DNA of 64,000 bases. Source: Anaerolineaceae bacterium UBA6086. Its GTDB lineage: Bacteria; Chloroflexota; Anaerolineae; Anaerolineales; Anaerolineaceae. Location: assembly GCA_002436005.1 (NCBI GenBank), contig DIXG01000100.1, positions 14,630 through 78,629 of the forward strand. Reading direction: 5' to 3'. The position numbers were made by a program, and so were the translations under genes. Positions 28,501 to 38,242 of the stretch are shown piece after piece (positions within the stretch are counted from its first letter, which is position 1; every line of letters starts with the position of its first letter). The notes under the pieces are model-generated. The model was not told the origin of the DNA. It worked only from the letters and a program-made list of their open reading frames with translations, and did not search any database.

Positions 28501-28668
28501 GAAGATCTCGAGGGATCCTTACAGGTGCACATTCCCGCATCACTTTACGCCAAACATTATCAAATCCTGCAATCGCAGGGACCTTTCCTGGTTCAGGGGC
28601 ACATCGAACAAAATCAATTCCAGATGCGCACCTGGCTGATGGCAGAAAAAATTTCCCTGCTAAATTGA
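25585..28668 (+). CDS. dnaE2: DNA polymerase III alpha-like subunit, short DnaE2/ImuC type
   Basis: The 1027-residue C-family polymerase has an N-terminal PHP domain (THSYFSFLGS, GLTDYRHL). The active-site PPDIDTD lies near residues 383-389 and the third Asp in KIDLLG near 536. GCFQIESPGM, ALYRPGPLKGG and YQEQV follow, with a C-terminal OB fold. Several PHP metal ligands are replaced (LRTH for HxH, TDY for TDH), so proofreading by this domain is doubtful. It is shorter than replicative DnaE (about 1160) and lacks the C-terminal tau-binding region, as in error-prone DnaE2. No imuA or imuB is adjacent. The upstream promoter with a LexA-like box supports a damage-inducible role. A second replicative type is possible. 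Confidence 0.82.
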   Translation: MNTLPFAQLRTHSYFSFLGSLCAPKDLVEIAQAQRMSAIGLTDYRHLTGAIDFYETCKTTNIKPIIGLEIDLDYQGQQGKFTLFAKDLVGWSNLCRLSTHMLAHNSLITIGDLEKHQSGLIGLVGDPRGVLKNLIQNRTSDPQLPNRFLEDLKSFFFEDLFIEVQRFDTGRLKNENSLVEMAHQLNIPIIASQNILYTQKEDKARFQTLTAIKHNTPIQNLSALLLPPGSAHFPDHQDFAHRFADIPEALENIQMIIDRCNLELPLGQTHFPAFPTPDGVSPSAFLRDQALAGAKKCYGNLTSEILDRLDHELNIISEMGYEPIFLIVQDVLKHARKLGIPTSSRGSAASSLVAHCLEITSPDPITLNLYFERFLNPARKKPPDIDTDISSERRDEVIQYVFDVYGADRVAMVGTITRYRPKSALGDVAKAYGLSPETIRQLSKKLPSSFRFQQAANETDPFSPLLRESLNPIIKEIIADARSILDIPHHLSVHPGGIVIAPFPITNLIPLVHSDSLGINHAQFDLEGIEKFGMVKIDLLGIRGLSVMGDVAEKIHSWHITEFSNGLDVLDRIPADDRKTTGLIEQAKTIGCFQIESPGMRATLKEIKARTPEDIMAALALYRPGPLKGGLRDAFVRRFKGEEPVVHLHHSLSDLLQETYGVILYQEQVLRIAHELGGLSIAQADILRRAMSHFNPGSMMETLRKHFIDGAMQRKGVPEDTALQIWDMMAAFAGYGFPKAHAASYAQLAWNSAWCKAHYPAEFMAAVLGFGGGYYSQRVYLMEARRLGLTIKPPHINHSLKRFNVKYPDGQPILYMGLNQVRDLTQHTIERIIRHRPYHSFEDFILRSDPHRKELENLIKCNALEGLISIPDGLNRITHQHPRGQLALFTPPQKEEGEWTGEQQRFAQEEILGVSLDISPLERFAEQISNMGAISTIEAEARIGESVCVAGMRQTLRRYKNRSGQMMCFLSLEDLEGSLQVHIPASLYAKHYQILQSQGPFLVQGHIEQNQFQMRTWLMAEKISLLN

Positions 28669-28696
28669 TGCAGCAGAACAACCCGCCTGATCTCCC

Positions 28697-28725
28697 TTGC
28701 CGTCCGATCAGCTACCGACTATACT
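28697..28725 (+). promoter_or_regulatory. promoter of treS
   Basis: TTGCCG (28697-28702) and TATACT (28720-28725) are separated by 17 nt, about 45 nt upstream of the GGGAGG site and ATG of the trehalose synthase gene. Confidence 0.55.
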
Positions 28726-28778
28726 TGACTCAATAAAGTAAATACATCCACCGCTTGTCCATAATTTGGGAGGTCAGA

Positions 28779-30410
28779 ATGACTGAAAATATGATTCCCT
28801 GGTATATGAACGCCGTTTTCTATGAGGTTCATGTCAGGGCTTTTTGTGATTCATCTGGAAATGGCAAAGGGGATATCCAGGGATTGATCAGCAAGCTGGA
28901 TTATATTAAGGATTTAGGAGTAGATTGTATCTGGATATTGCCCATCTATCCCTCCCCTCTCAAGGATGACGGCTACGACATCGCAGATTATTACGATGTC
29001 CATCCCGATTATGGGACTCTGGCAGACTTTAAACTGCTGATAAAAGAAGCCCATGCCCGCGGCTTACGTTTGATCTCAGATCTTGTTCTGAATCACACAT
29101 CCGATCAGCATCCGTGGTTTCAGCAGTCACGGTCGAATCCCACATCAAAATATCGTGATTACTATGTGTGGTCTGATACGAATGATAAATACACAGATGC
29201 ACGCATCATCTTCCTTGATACCGAACCCTCAAACTGGACTTTCGATGAAAAGGCTGGTAAATACTTTTGGCACCGCTTCTACTCAACACAACCGGACTTG
29301 AATTACGACAACCCTGCTGTTCAAGAAGAAATGTTAAGTGTGATGGATTTCTGGTTGGAAATGGGGATAGACGGGTTCAGGGCGGACGCAGTTCCATACC
29401 TGATAGAACGGGAAGGCACCAATTGTGAGAATTTACCTGAAACCCACCAGATTTTGAAACAATTTCGATCACATCTCGACCGACAGTATGAGGGCAAAGT
29501 TCTTCTGGCAGAAGCCAATCAATGGCCGGAGGATGTGCGCCCCTATTTTGGTGAAGGCGATGAATTTCATATGGGATTTCACTTTCCGGTGATGCCGCGC
29601 ATCTATATGGCATTACGCAAGGGAGATGTCACACCCATTCACTGGATCATGTCCCAAACGCCAGAAATTCCAGATAACACCCAGTGGTGCATTTTTCTCA
29701 GAAACCACGACGAACTGACCCTTGAAATGGTCACCGAGGAAGAACGGCAGTGGATGTGGTCCGAATATGCCCCATTACCCCGGATGCGGCTCAATCTCGG
29801 CATTCGCCGCCGATTGACACCCTTATTGGACAATGACCACCGCAAGATATTGCTGGCTAATGCGCTGCTCTATTCCCTGCCAGGCGCACCCATCATTTAT
29901 TATGGCGACGAAATTGGGATGGGCGACAATATCTGGCTGCCAGACCGAAACGGAGTGCGCACACCAATGCAGTGGGACAATACACCAAATGCTGGTTTTT
30001 CAACAGCCGCTGCCGACCAGCTGTATGCGCCAGTGATTGATCAAGGTGAATTTGATTATCGTATTGTGAATGTCGCGATCGAGGAACAAGATCCAAATTC
30101 GTTGCTCAATCAAATGCGTAAATTGATCAAAATCCGAAAATCACACATCGCCCTAGCCCTGGGCGCTTATCAATTCCTTGCAAAAGACCAGCACGGATTT
30201 TTCGTCATCTTGCGAACATACAAGGACAATAATATCCTGTGCATTTTAAATTTACAGGCAGATGAAAAAAGATTAACACTCGATCTATCAGAATTCCATG
30301 GGAAGGAGCTCGTGGATTTGTGGCATAATACCTTTTACAGAAAAATCGATTCGGAAGAAACCAACTTTGATCTCTCACCCTACGGATTTCTGTGGGTGGA
30401 GCTGCGGTAA
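28779..30410 (+). CDS. treS: trehalose synthase (maltose alpha-D-glucosyltransferase), GH13
   Basis: The 543-residue GH13 protein has the TreS-like opening [20 protein letters not shown], then [15 protein letters not shown]. The catalytic nucleophile is in [13 protein letters not shown], the acid in [12 protein letters not shown] and the transition-state Asp in [10 protein letters not shown]. It ends with a short beta domain. TreS interconverts maltose and trehalose in the cytoplasm. It has no fused maltokinase (Pep2), which some organisms carry. GGGAGG precedes the ATG; a codon 8 upstream is less likely. No trehalose or glycogen genes adjoin, so it is probably a stand-alone osmolyte or storage enzyme. 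Confidence 0.88.
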   Translation: MTENMIPWYMNAVFYEVHVRAFCDSSGNGKGDIQGLISKLDYIKDLGVDCIWILPIYPSPLKDDGYDIADYYDVHPDYGTLADFKLLIKEAHARGLRLISDLVLNHTSDQHPWFQQSRSNPTSKYRDYYVWSDTNDKYTDARIIFLDTEPSNWTFDEKAGKYFWHRFYSTQPDLNYDNPAVQEEMLSVMDFWLEMGIDGFRADAVPYLIEREGTNCENLPETHQILKQFRSHLDRQYEGKVLLAEANQWPEDVRPYFGEGDEFHMGFHFPVMPRIYMALRKGDVTPIHWIMSQTPEIPDNTQWCIFLRNHDELTLEMVTEEERQWMWSEYAPLPRMRLNLGIRRRLTPLLDNDHRKILLANALLYSLPGAPIIYYGDEIGMGDNIWLPDRNGVRTPMQWDNTPNAGFSTAAADQLYAPVIDQGEFDYRIVNVAIEEQDPNSLLNQMRKLIKIRKSHIALALGAYQFLAKDQHGFFVILRTYKDNNILCILNLQADEKRLTLDLSEFHGKELVDLWHNTFYRKIDSEETNFDLSPYGFLWVELR

Positions 30411-30451
30411 GAAACAAACTCTTCATTTTCCAGCAGCAAAGCCTAATCAAG

Positions 30452-30457
30452 TATAAT
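30452..30457 (+). promoter_or_regulatory. -10 box immediately before the DUF389 gene (probable leaderless mRNA)
   Basis: TATAAT ends 7 nt before the ATG at 30465, with no Shine-Dalgarno sequence between. The arrangement copies that before hypA. A clear -35 is lacking. Confidence 0.35.
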
Positions 30458-30464
30458 TGCACCT

Positions 30465-31898
30465 ATGGATGAAGATAATCGCCTGAAAACCTGGCTTTCA
30501 CAATACATCAAACCGGTCACTGCTGAAAGACGCCACGAAATCATTGAGAAAATCCGAGAGGCGTCTTCTCCGGGGTTTGATTATTTCTTCCTGGTCGTTC
30601 TTTCCAGCGCGATTGCCACACTTGGTCTGATAAATGACTCTCCTGCAGTGATCATTGGTGCAATGCTTGTCGCCCCACTGATGTCGCCCATTATTGGCGT
30701 GGGGCTGGGATCGATCACTGCGGATTACAGCCTGGCTCGCAACTCTGCTTCAGCACTCATCCGCGGTGCACTACTGTCGATCATCCTTTCCGCGCTCCTC
30801 ACGCTCAGCAACATTTACTTGCCCTTTGTGCCCTCGCTGATTGAAATTCCGCGGGAAGTGCTGAGCCGGACTCAACCAACTCCCAACGACCTGATTATCG
30901 CCCTTGCGGGTGGTTTAGCCGCAGCCTATTCTCTCGCCCAGCCGCACCTATCTGCTGCCCTGCCTGGTGTCGCCATCGCCACCGCCCTCATGCCCCCACT
31001 TTCAACAATTGGAATTGGTCTTGCGTTAGGCCGCTGGGACATTGCCGGCGGCGCGGCGCTGTTGTTCCTGACCAACGCGGTCACAATCGCTTTTTCGGCC
31101 ATTCTGGTGTTCTTCTTGGAGGGATTTGTTCCAAAGTTTCAAATTAGCAATGGGAAACTGCCAAAAACATTGATGATTTCAGGGCTGCTGACAGGCTTAT
31201 TGTTGATCCCACTGACAGTTCTGGGTGCGCGTTTGGTTTCACAAGCCCAAGACAACCGGCTAATCAATAACATTATTGGCACTGAAATAAGTGAATTTCA
31301 AAATGCAGAATTAACCGAGTTGTCCATTGTACGCTCAGAAAATGAATATCAACTGGAAATCACAATCCGATCCCCTTACCCCCTGACCCACTCCAAAGTG
31401 GTCAGTATTCAACAGGCACTTGTCTCTCGTTTAGAAAAACCTGTCGCACTGAGGGTGAATCACGTCAAAGCAGAAACACTTGACCCGCTAATTCCACCGA
31501 CTTATACACCGACGCCAACCATTACCCAAACGCCAACTCCTGGCCCAAGTCCAACATTGACGGACACACCGACCCCTACGGCAACACTGACCCCAACAGC
31601 GACAAATACAGCCACGGCCACAATAACACCAACAGAGATTCCCGCAACGCCAACGCCTAGGAATGCATTGATCAACCGCACCGCGATTCCTCCCTATACA
31701 AATCTATACCAGGAACCCGGCGGGCCGGTCATTGCACAGCTGACACAAAACTCAAAATTGCTGGATCTGCACAACACAATGATTTATGAGGGGCTCGTCT
31801 GGTCCCAGGTGCTTGACGAAGAAGGTCGGGTTGGCTGGGTTCCGTCCATTTACTTGCGCTATCCAACCGATACACCCACTGTTTTTCCTGATGACTAA
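30465..31898 (+). CDS. DUF389 membrane protein with Pro/Thr-rich linker and SH3b domain
   Basis: The 477-residue protein has an N-terminal soluble start, then several membrane helices of the TIGR00341/DUF389 type (VIIGAMLVAPLMSPIIGVGL, VAIATALMPPLSTIGIGLAL). A mixed soluble segment follows (about 260-345). Next comes a 55-residue tail rich in Thr and Pro (about 346-398) and a C-terminal bacterial SH3 domain (about 405-466, TAIPPYTNLY...GRVGWVPSIYL). The topology implies that the SH3 part is outside, attached to the wall through a flexible linker. The function of DUF389 is not known. The Pro/Thr linker plus SH3 fusion is uncommon for the family, as far as I recall. Confidence 0.83.
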   Translation: MDEDNRLKTWLSQYIKPVTAERRHEIIEKIREASSPGFDYFFLVVLSSAIATLGLINDSPAVIIGAMLVAPLMSPIIGVGLGSITADYSLARNSASALIRGALLSIILSALLTLSNIYLPFVPSLIEIPREVLSRTQPTPNDLIIALAGGLAAAYSLAQPHLSAALPGVAIATALMPPLSTIGIGLALGRWDIAGGAALLFLTNAVTIAFSAILVFFLEGFVPKFQISNGKLPKTLMISGLLTGLLLIPLTVLGARLVSQAQDNRLINNIIGTEISEFQNAELTELSIVRSENEYQLEITIRSPYPLTHSKVVSIQQALVSRLEKPVALRVNHVKAETLDPLIPPTYTPTPTITQTPTPGPSPTLTDTPTPTATLTPTATNTATATITPTEIPATPTPRNALINRTAIPPYTNLYQEPGGPVIAQLTQNSKLLDLHNTMIYEGLVWSQVLDEEGRVGWVPSIYLRYPTDTPTVFPDD

Positions 31899-31916
31899 GT
31901 CGATTTGTGAGCGTAC

Positions 31917-32183
31917 ATGAGATCTTACGAATGTATTGCCTGCGGTTATATTTATATTCCGGAAGATGGGGATCCTATTACCGGGATCGAACCAGGAACA
32001 GCCTTTGAAGATCTTCCTGAAGACTGGGTCTGTCCGGATTGAGGGCTGGGGAAAGAGGAATTTGAACCCATCGATTATTCAATAGCCCACATCAATAATC
32101 GATTTAGCAGATCGGATTCTTTCGTCAACATTTCGAACCCTATAGACGCAAGTCTCGATCAAGTCACAGAACTCGGCATTTAA
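31917..32183 (+). pseudogene. rubredoxin frame with in-frame TGA at the fourth iron-ligand cysteine (pseudogene, or Sec-containing candidate)
   Basis: Reading from ATG 31917 gives an excellent rubredoxin: [10 protein letters not shown] (Cys6, Cys9), [17 protein letters not shown], then DWVCPD with Cys39. The next codon, 42 (32040-32042), is TGA where the fourth Cys ligand belongs, and the same frame goes on with GLGKEEFEPID, exactly as in normal rubredoxins. TGA differs from the Cys codons TGC/TGT by one base. After the usual end near residue 54 the frame stays open to TAA at 32181. The ribosome-binding site is weak (GTGAG). Three readings are possible: selenocysteine, a fresh nonsense mutation, or a base error. 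The weak stem-loop after the TGA (UGGG...CCCA with an inner AAA/UUU) is not a convincing SECIS, and the missing stop near residue 54 slightly favours decay. Confidence 0.7.
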
Positions 32184-32282
32184 ACTATCGTAAATAATCT
32201 GGATTCTTTGAATTCTGAGGATTCACGGATATGACTTTTGTTCAGTTCTCGAAGGCGAAACCTCATAAGAGCGCATGAGCGT
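32184..32282. other. gap between rubredoxin frame and atp promoter
   Basis: This AT-rich stretch completes the 480-bp interval after the DUF389 gene. I see no further gene, terminator or strong repeat in it. Confidence 0.5.
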
Positions 32283-32311
32283 TTGACAAACAGGGGTTCT
32301 TTTGGGATAAT
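32283..32311 (+). promoter_or_regulatory. promoter of the N-ATPase operon
   Basis: TTGACA (32283-32288) and GATAAT (32306-32311) are exactly 17 nt apart, leaving a leader of about 70 nt before atpD. No other strong promoter is seen within the operon. Confidence 0.75.
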
Positions 32312-32362
32312 TAATCGGGTTGTGCCGCCCCTGGTTCACACGAGGGTTAATTCATTAATTAA

Positions 32363-34191
<1,829 letters not shown>

Positions 34192-34199
34192 TTAATTCA

Positions 34200-34469
34200 A
34201 TGGATAATAAAACTGAAAACAAGACCAATTTTATAAAAGGGCTGTCCCTGTTATCCCTGGGGTGGGAGCTGGCGATCCCGATCTTCATTGGCGTCCTGCT
34301 TGGCTACCAGCTTGATAAATTGCTAGGCTCACGCCTGGTTTTCACCATCGTTTTACTACTGCTTGGCATTACAACGGGATTCTATAATCTCTATAAGGTC
34401 ATTCAACTCGAAATGCTCAGAACAAAAGTTAGTCAACTGATCAAACAGGAAGACACAAAAGAAGAATGA
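34200..34469 (+). CDS. atpQ: AtpQ, AtpI-like membrane protein of the N-ATPase operon
   Basis: The 89-residue protein has two predicted membrane helices (LGWELAIPIFIGVLLGYQL and LVFTIVLLLLGITTGFYNLY) and matches the small AtpI/AtpZ-like proteins, which help c-ring assembly or bind divalent ions. In N-ATPases the third gene is atpQ, and this order and size fit. Its ATGA overlap with the next gene shows coupling. Confidence 0.8.
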   Translation: MDNKTENKTNFIKGLSLLSLGWELAIPIFIGVLLGYQLDKLLGSRLVFTIVLLLLGITTGFYNLYKVIQLEMLRTKVSQLIKQEDTKEE

Positions 34470-34765
34470 ATCTCTTGATATACGTTTTATGGTTTCTTGC
34501 TGGAGCTGGGCTGGCAATTTTATTCCTGAAATCCATTCAGGGTTCCATCGCCAGGATTCAACCTGATAAGCAAAAAACGAGTGCCAGGTTGATCTTGCTG
34601 AGCACCCTTTTGCGATGGATTATTATCTTTATTACTTTTTGGTTGGCATTATCCCACTCATTCTTATCGCTACTGCTCATCTTTGTGTCATTCAGTCTAA
34701 CAAGACTGCTCCTGCTTTACCGATATCAGCACAAGCTTTCGGTACAGGCGGATCGAGCACTCTAA
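34466..34765 (+). CDS. atpR: AtpR, small membrane protein of the N-ATPase operon
   Basis: The 99-residue protein has three likely membrane helices (VLWFLAGAGLAILFLKSI, STLLRWIIIFITFWLALSH and SFLSLLLIFVSFSLTRLLLL). AtpR is the marker of N-type operons, whose order is atpDCQRBEFAG; the arginine between helices is typical of my memory of the family. Its function is unknown, perhaps assembly of the c ring. The assignment rests on context and pattern. Confidence 0.78.
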   Translation: MNLLIYVLWFLAGAGLAILFLKSIQGSIARIQPDKQKTSARLILLSTLLRWIIIFITFWLALSHSFLSLLLIFVSFSLTRLLLLYRYQHKLSVQADRAL

Positions 34766-34780
34766 GAAAAAGGATTTTTT

Positions 34781-35470
34781 ATGGAGGCAATCGAGCCACA
34801 AGTTGTATTTACGATTTTTGGCATATCCATCACGAACACCGTAGTATCCACCTGGTTCATGATGGCTCTGATCGTTATCGTGATGCTGCTCATCCGAAAG
34901 TACAAACCTGGCGCAGGTGAGATCATCCTTGAAATGATTGACAACATTGTCAGTACAGTGATGCCAGAAGAAGCAAACATTTCTAAATACCTCCCCCTAT
35001 TAAGCACTCTGGCAATCTTCTTGTTACTTGGCAATATCTTCAGTGTTTTTCCTGGGATGGTTTCACCTACAGCGAACATTAATACCACTGCGGCGTTAGC
35101 GATCATTGTGTTTTTTGCCGTCCATGTGTATGGTATCCGTGAAAAAGGGCTGTGGGGTTACGCTAAGGATTTGGCAAACCCGATTTTTATCCTGCCTTTG
35201 GAGATTGTCAGTCAATTCTCCCGCACCTTATCATTAGCGGTCAGGCTATTTGGCAACGTATTGAGCACTGACCTGATTGTGATCATTGTATTTGCACTTA
35301 TCCCATTTATCGTCCCTCTCCCATTAACCTTATTAGGAATGCTGACAGGCGTTCTTCAGGCTTATATCTTCCTGGTCCTGTCCTCTCTTTATATCGCATC
35401 TGCAATAGAAGTTCAGGGAATGGAAGAAGAAAGACGCAAACTCAAGGAAGAAATCTCAAAATCTTCATAA
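34781..35470 (+). CDS. atpB: N-type ATPase subunit a
   Basis: The 229-residue membrane protein holds the essential arginine in LSLAVRLFGNV and the conserved QAYIFLVLSSLYIASA near the end. It forms the stator half-channels for ion transfer to the c ring. Five or six hydrophobic helices are visible. The gene follows atpR and precedes atpE, as in other N-ATPases. Confidence 0.92.
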   Translation: MEAIEPQVVFTIFGISITNTVVSTWFMMALIVIVMLLIRKYKPGAGEIILEMIDNIVSTVMPEEANISKYLPLLSTLAIFLLLGNIFSVFPGMVSPTANINTTAALAIIVFFAVHVYGIREKGLWGYAKDLANPIFILPLEIVSQFSRTLSLAVRLFGNVLSTDLIVIIVFALIPFIVPLPLTLLGMLTGVLQAYIFLVLSSLYIASAIEVQGMEEERRKLKEEISKSS

Positions 35471-35495
35471 CGACAAATAGAAAGGACTATTTTAT

Positions 35496-35768
35496 ATGTG
35501 GCAGCTTGAACCAGAAACCCTTATTACGATCGTGACAATCTTTGTCGCAACCTTCGGCATTGTCCTGGGATGCATTGTTCCTGCAATCATGGAAGGCATT
35601 GCGGTCAAAAAAGCGCTGGATGGGATTGCCAGACAGCCAGATGCAGCCAATGATCTGAGAACGACACTGCTGATTTCAATGGCTCTCCTGGAATCAACAG
35701 CAATCTACGTGCTTCTTGTGATCCTTGTTTTGCTCTTTGCCAACCCTGTCTTGAATCGTTTCTTCTAA
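35496..35768 (+). CDS. atpE: N-type ATPase c subunit with complete Na+ ligand set
   Basis: The 90-residue hairpin has two helices joined by IARQPDA. The second carries Glu66-Ser67-Thr68 and Tyr71 ([10 protein letters not shown]), the same order as the Na+-binding ESTxxY of Ilyobacter c rings. The first carries Glu33 after Pro29, where Na+-type rings have Gln. Two carboxylates per subunit is the hallmark of N-ATPase rings. The coupling ion is therefore very likely Na+, though proton transport is not excluded. AAAGGA precedes the ATG. Confidence 0.93.
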   Translation: MWQLEPETLITIVTIFVATFGIVLGCIVPAIMEGIAVKKALDGIARQPDAANDLRTTLLISMALLESTAIYVLLVILVLLFANPVLNRFF

Positions 35769-35790
35769 ACGGTTTTTAAGGAGAGATCAA

Positions 35791-36573
35791 ATGCTGGAGA
35801 TCGATCCGGTCACAATTCTGGCCGAAATATTTAACTTTTTAATTTTGGCAGTTGTTTTGTACTTCCTGTTATTCAAGCCAATGGTAAAAAGTGTAATGGA
35901 ACGTGCAGACGCAAAAAATGCAGCGTTGGAATCTGCATTAGCTAAAGAAGAAGAAGCAGAACAAAAGCTCAAAATGATTGAGGAAAGACTTTCTAATCTT
36001 GATTTTGAAATCGAAGAGCGACTGCAGAAAGCTTATCAACAAGCACAGGAAGACACCGGTTCTCTGATTCAGGCGACGCACAAAGAAGCTGAAATGATTT
36101 TGATTGAAGCAGAAAAAGAAGCGGAAAAATTTAAAAAGCATGAATTTAATCAGTTAAGAGAAACCCTCGTCAGCACCATCCTGAACATCAGTTCCCAAAT
36201 CCTTCGCAGATCTACACCCGATGTTGTGCACGAAAATCTTGTAGATGAGTTAACGACTGAAATATGGGACCTGGGGAAAAGGGATATGCAGCAAGTGCGA
36301 ACGCTGCGAGATTCACTGACAGAAAGAACGCCCACCGTCTATGTGACATCTGCCAGAGAACTGACTCCTGAGAAACAAAGAAGCCTGGTGAAAACTTTTG
36401 GCGCCTTAGCAGATAAGAACGTCAATATGGAAATTGAAATCAATCCTGATTTAATTGCAGGTATCCACGCAAGAATTGGTGATCTGATCATTGAAAACTC
36501 TCTTGCTATGGAGCTGTCTGATCTCAAGACTGAAGTCCTGAAATCACTTGAAGAGAGCGTTGATGGTGAATAA
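35791..36573 (+). CDS. atpF: N-type ATPase b subunit fused to a delta-like domain
   Basis: The 260-residue protein has one N-terminal membrane helix (ILAEIFNFLILAVVLYFLLF) and a long charged coiled coil (about 35-130). Its C-terminal part looks like F1 delta: VTSARELTPEKQRSLVKTF and NPDLIAGIHARIGDLIIENS, each 20 residues or fewer. No separate atpH is present in the operon, so this fusion would supply the stator cap. It overlaps the start of atpA. Confidence 0.88.
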   Translation: MLEIDPVTILAEIFNFLILAVVLYFLLFKPMVKSVMERADAKNAALESALAKEEEAEQKLKMIEERLSNLDFEIEERLQKAYQQAQEDTGSLIQATHKEAEMILIEAEKEAEKFKKHEFNQLRETLVSTILNISSQILRRSTPDVVHENLVDELTTEIWDLGKRDMQQVRTLRDSLTERTPTVYVTSARELTPEKQRSLVKTFGALADKNVNMEIEINPDLIAGIHARIGDLIIENSLAMELSDLKTEVLKSLEESVDGE

Positions 36574-38242
36574 CAAAATCACAGCACCAAGCCCAGATAT
36601 TGAAAAGCTCAGATTGTTTTCTGAAAGTTTGGAAAATTATTGGGAATCCTTAACCAATCCTGAGGTTTTTCTGTCTCAAATCAAGCAAAAAGTCGTCAAA
36701 AAAAGCGCGATAATCACCGAAAGGCGGATTAAAGGCGTTGTCGAAACGCTTAAGCAGAAATCTGCCGCAATGTCCACACGTGTCAGGTTTAAGGACGTTG
36801 GCACAGTCCAGCACATTGGCAATGGTGTGGCAACTGTTTCTGGTTTACCCAATGTATCGATTGATGAGATTGTTGTATTTCCAACTGGCGCAGAGGGAAT
36901 GGCACTCAACCTTGAACGAAAACATGTTGATCTGATCATGCTTGGCAGCGAAAAGGATATCCGGGGTGGCGACATGGTTCAGGCAACCGGGAACAGGCTC
37001 AAAATTCCGGTTGGATCCCATACATTGGGAAGGATATTTGACCCATTAGGCAATCCGCTTGACCGGGATGAACTGGTCGAGGCAAGCGAATATCGCTTCT
37101 TTTCAAGGATGGCACCGGGCGTCATTGATCGGCAGCCTGTACACCAATCCCTTTTCACTGGCACAAAGGTCATTGATGCACTCTTTCCCATCGGACGCGG
37201 TCAGCGTGAATTAATTGTGGGCGACCGCCAGACGGGTAAAACCACGCTAGCAGTTGATGCCATCATCAGTCAGAAGAACACCAATGTTCATTGCGTTTAT
37301 GTGGCAATCGGCCAAAAGAAATCCTCTACGTTGTCTGTGGTCGAAACCCTGCAGAAAAATGATGCACTATCAAACACAGCCATCATCCTCAGCAGTCCAG
37401 AGGACCAGCCAGCACTGAGATATCTGGCACCCTACACAGGGATTACAATGGCAGAATATTTCCTTGACCAGGGGCAGGATGTCCTGATTGTTTTTGATGA
37501 CCTTAGCAAACACGCCAACGCCTATCGAGAACTAAGCCTTCTGCTCAGACGTCCCCCAGGACGAGAAGCTTATCCTGGCGATATTTTCTACATTCACTCA
37601 AGACTACTCGAAAGAGCCTGTAAGCTGAGCTCAGCCCATGGCGGTGGCTCCATCACTGCCTTGCCCATCACCACCACGCAAAACGGAAATATCTCATCAT
37701 ATATTTCAACAAACTTGATTTCAATCACAGATGGACAGATCGTGCTGGATACTGACCTCTACAATCAGGGTCAAAAACCTGCCATTGACATCGGCCGATC
37801 CGTCTCACGTGTCGGCAGTTCTGCCCAGGAGCCTGCCATGCGATCCCTGGTTGGAAACCTGAAGCTTGAGCTATCCCAATACAAGGAGGTGGAGCACTTC
37901 ACACGCTTCGGGACAGAAGTGGATCGAGCAACCTATCAACAAATTGAAAAAGGGAAACGCATTTTAAGCATCTTCAATCAGGGACCGAATCAACCTTTTT
38001 CTTTTGCCATGACAATCATTGAGCTCTTTGCCCTGTCTCGAGGCTACCTCGACAAGATTCCCGTTGAAAGCGTCCCCGCTTTTGAGAAGGAGTTACGGGA
38101 ATTCTTCACTCAAAAAGAAGCTGTGCTGATGCATGACATTTCAACAGAAGCAATATTAACCAACTCGATCGTCGACAAGCTCAATCAGGCGCTGACTGAA
38201 TTCATCGATGATTGGGACATCCAGAAAGGCACCATCTTATGA
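36563..38242 (+). CDS. atpA: N-type ATPase subunit alpha
   Basis: The 559-residue subunit has the P-loop GDRQTGKTT, the ALPITTTQNGNISSYI region and a VSRVGSSAQ segment. About 50 extra residues precede the usual alpha core, a helical leader which may contact the b/delta stator. ATG 36563 overlaps the atpF end by 11 bp. Its TGA overlaps the ATG of the next gene. Confidence 0.92.
   Translation: MVNNKITAPSPDIEKLRLFSESLENYWESLTNPEVFLSQIKQKVVKKSAIITERRIKGVVETLKQKSAAMSTRVRFKDVGTVQHIGNGVATVSGLPNVSIDEIVVFPTGAEGMALNLERKHVDLIMLGSEKDIRGGDMVQATGNRLKIPVGSHTLGRIFDPLGNPLDRDELVEASEYRFFSRMAPGVIDRQPVHQSLFTGTKVIDALFPIGRGQRELIVGDRQTGKTTLAVDAIISQKNTNVHCVYVAIGQKKSSTLSVVETLQKNDALSNTAIILSSPEDQPALRYLAPYTGITMAEYFLDQGQDVLIVFDDLSKHANAYRELSLLLRRPPGREAYPGDIFYIHSRLLERACKLSSAHGGGSITALPITTTQNGNISSYISTNLISITDGQIVLDTDLYNQGQKPAIDIGRSVSRVGSSAQEPAMRSLVGNLKLELSQYKEVEHFTRFGTEVDRATYQQIEKGKRILSIFNQGPNQPFSFAMTIIELFALSRGYLDKIPVESVPAFEKELREFFTQKEAVLMHDISTEAILTNSIVDKLNQALTEFIDDWDIQKGTIL

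Noticed and set aside
32040..32090. A true bacterial SECIS element after the TGA
   Set aside because: The best stem is UGGG/CCCA plus three A-U pairs with a bulge, and the loop is closer to the UGA than usual. It is too weak to claim without a computation.
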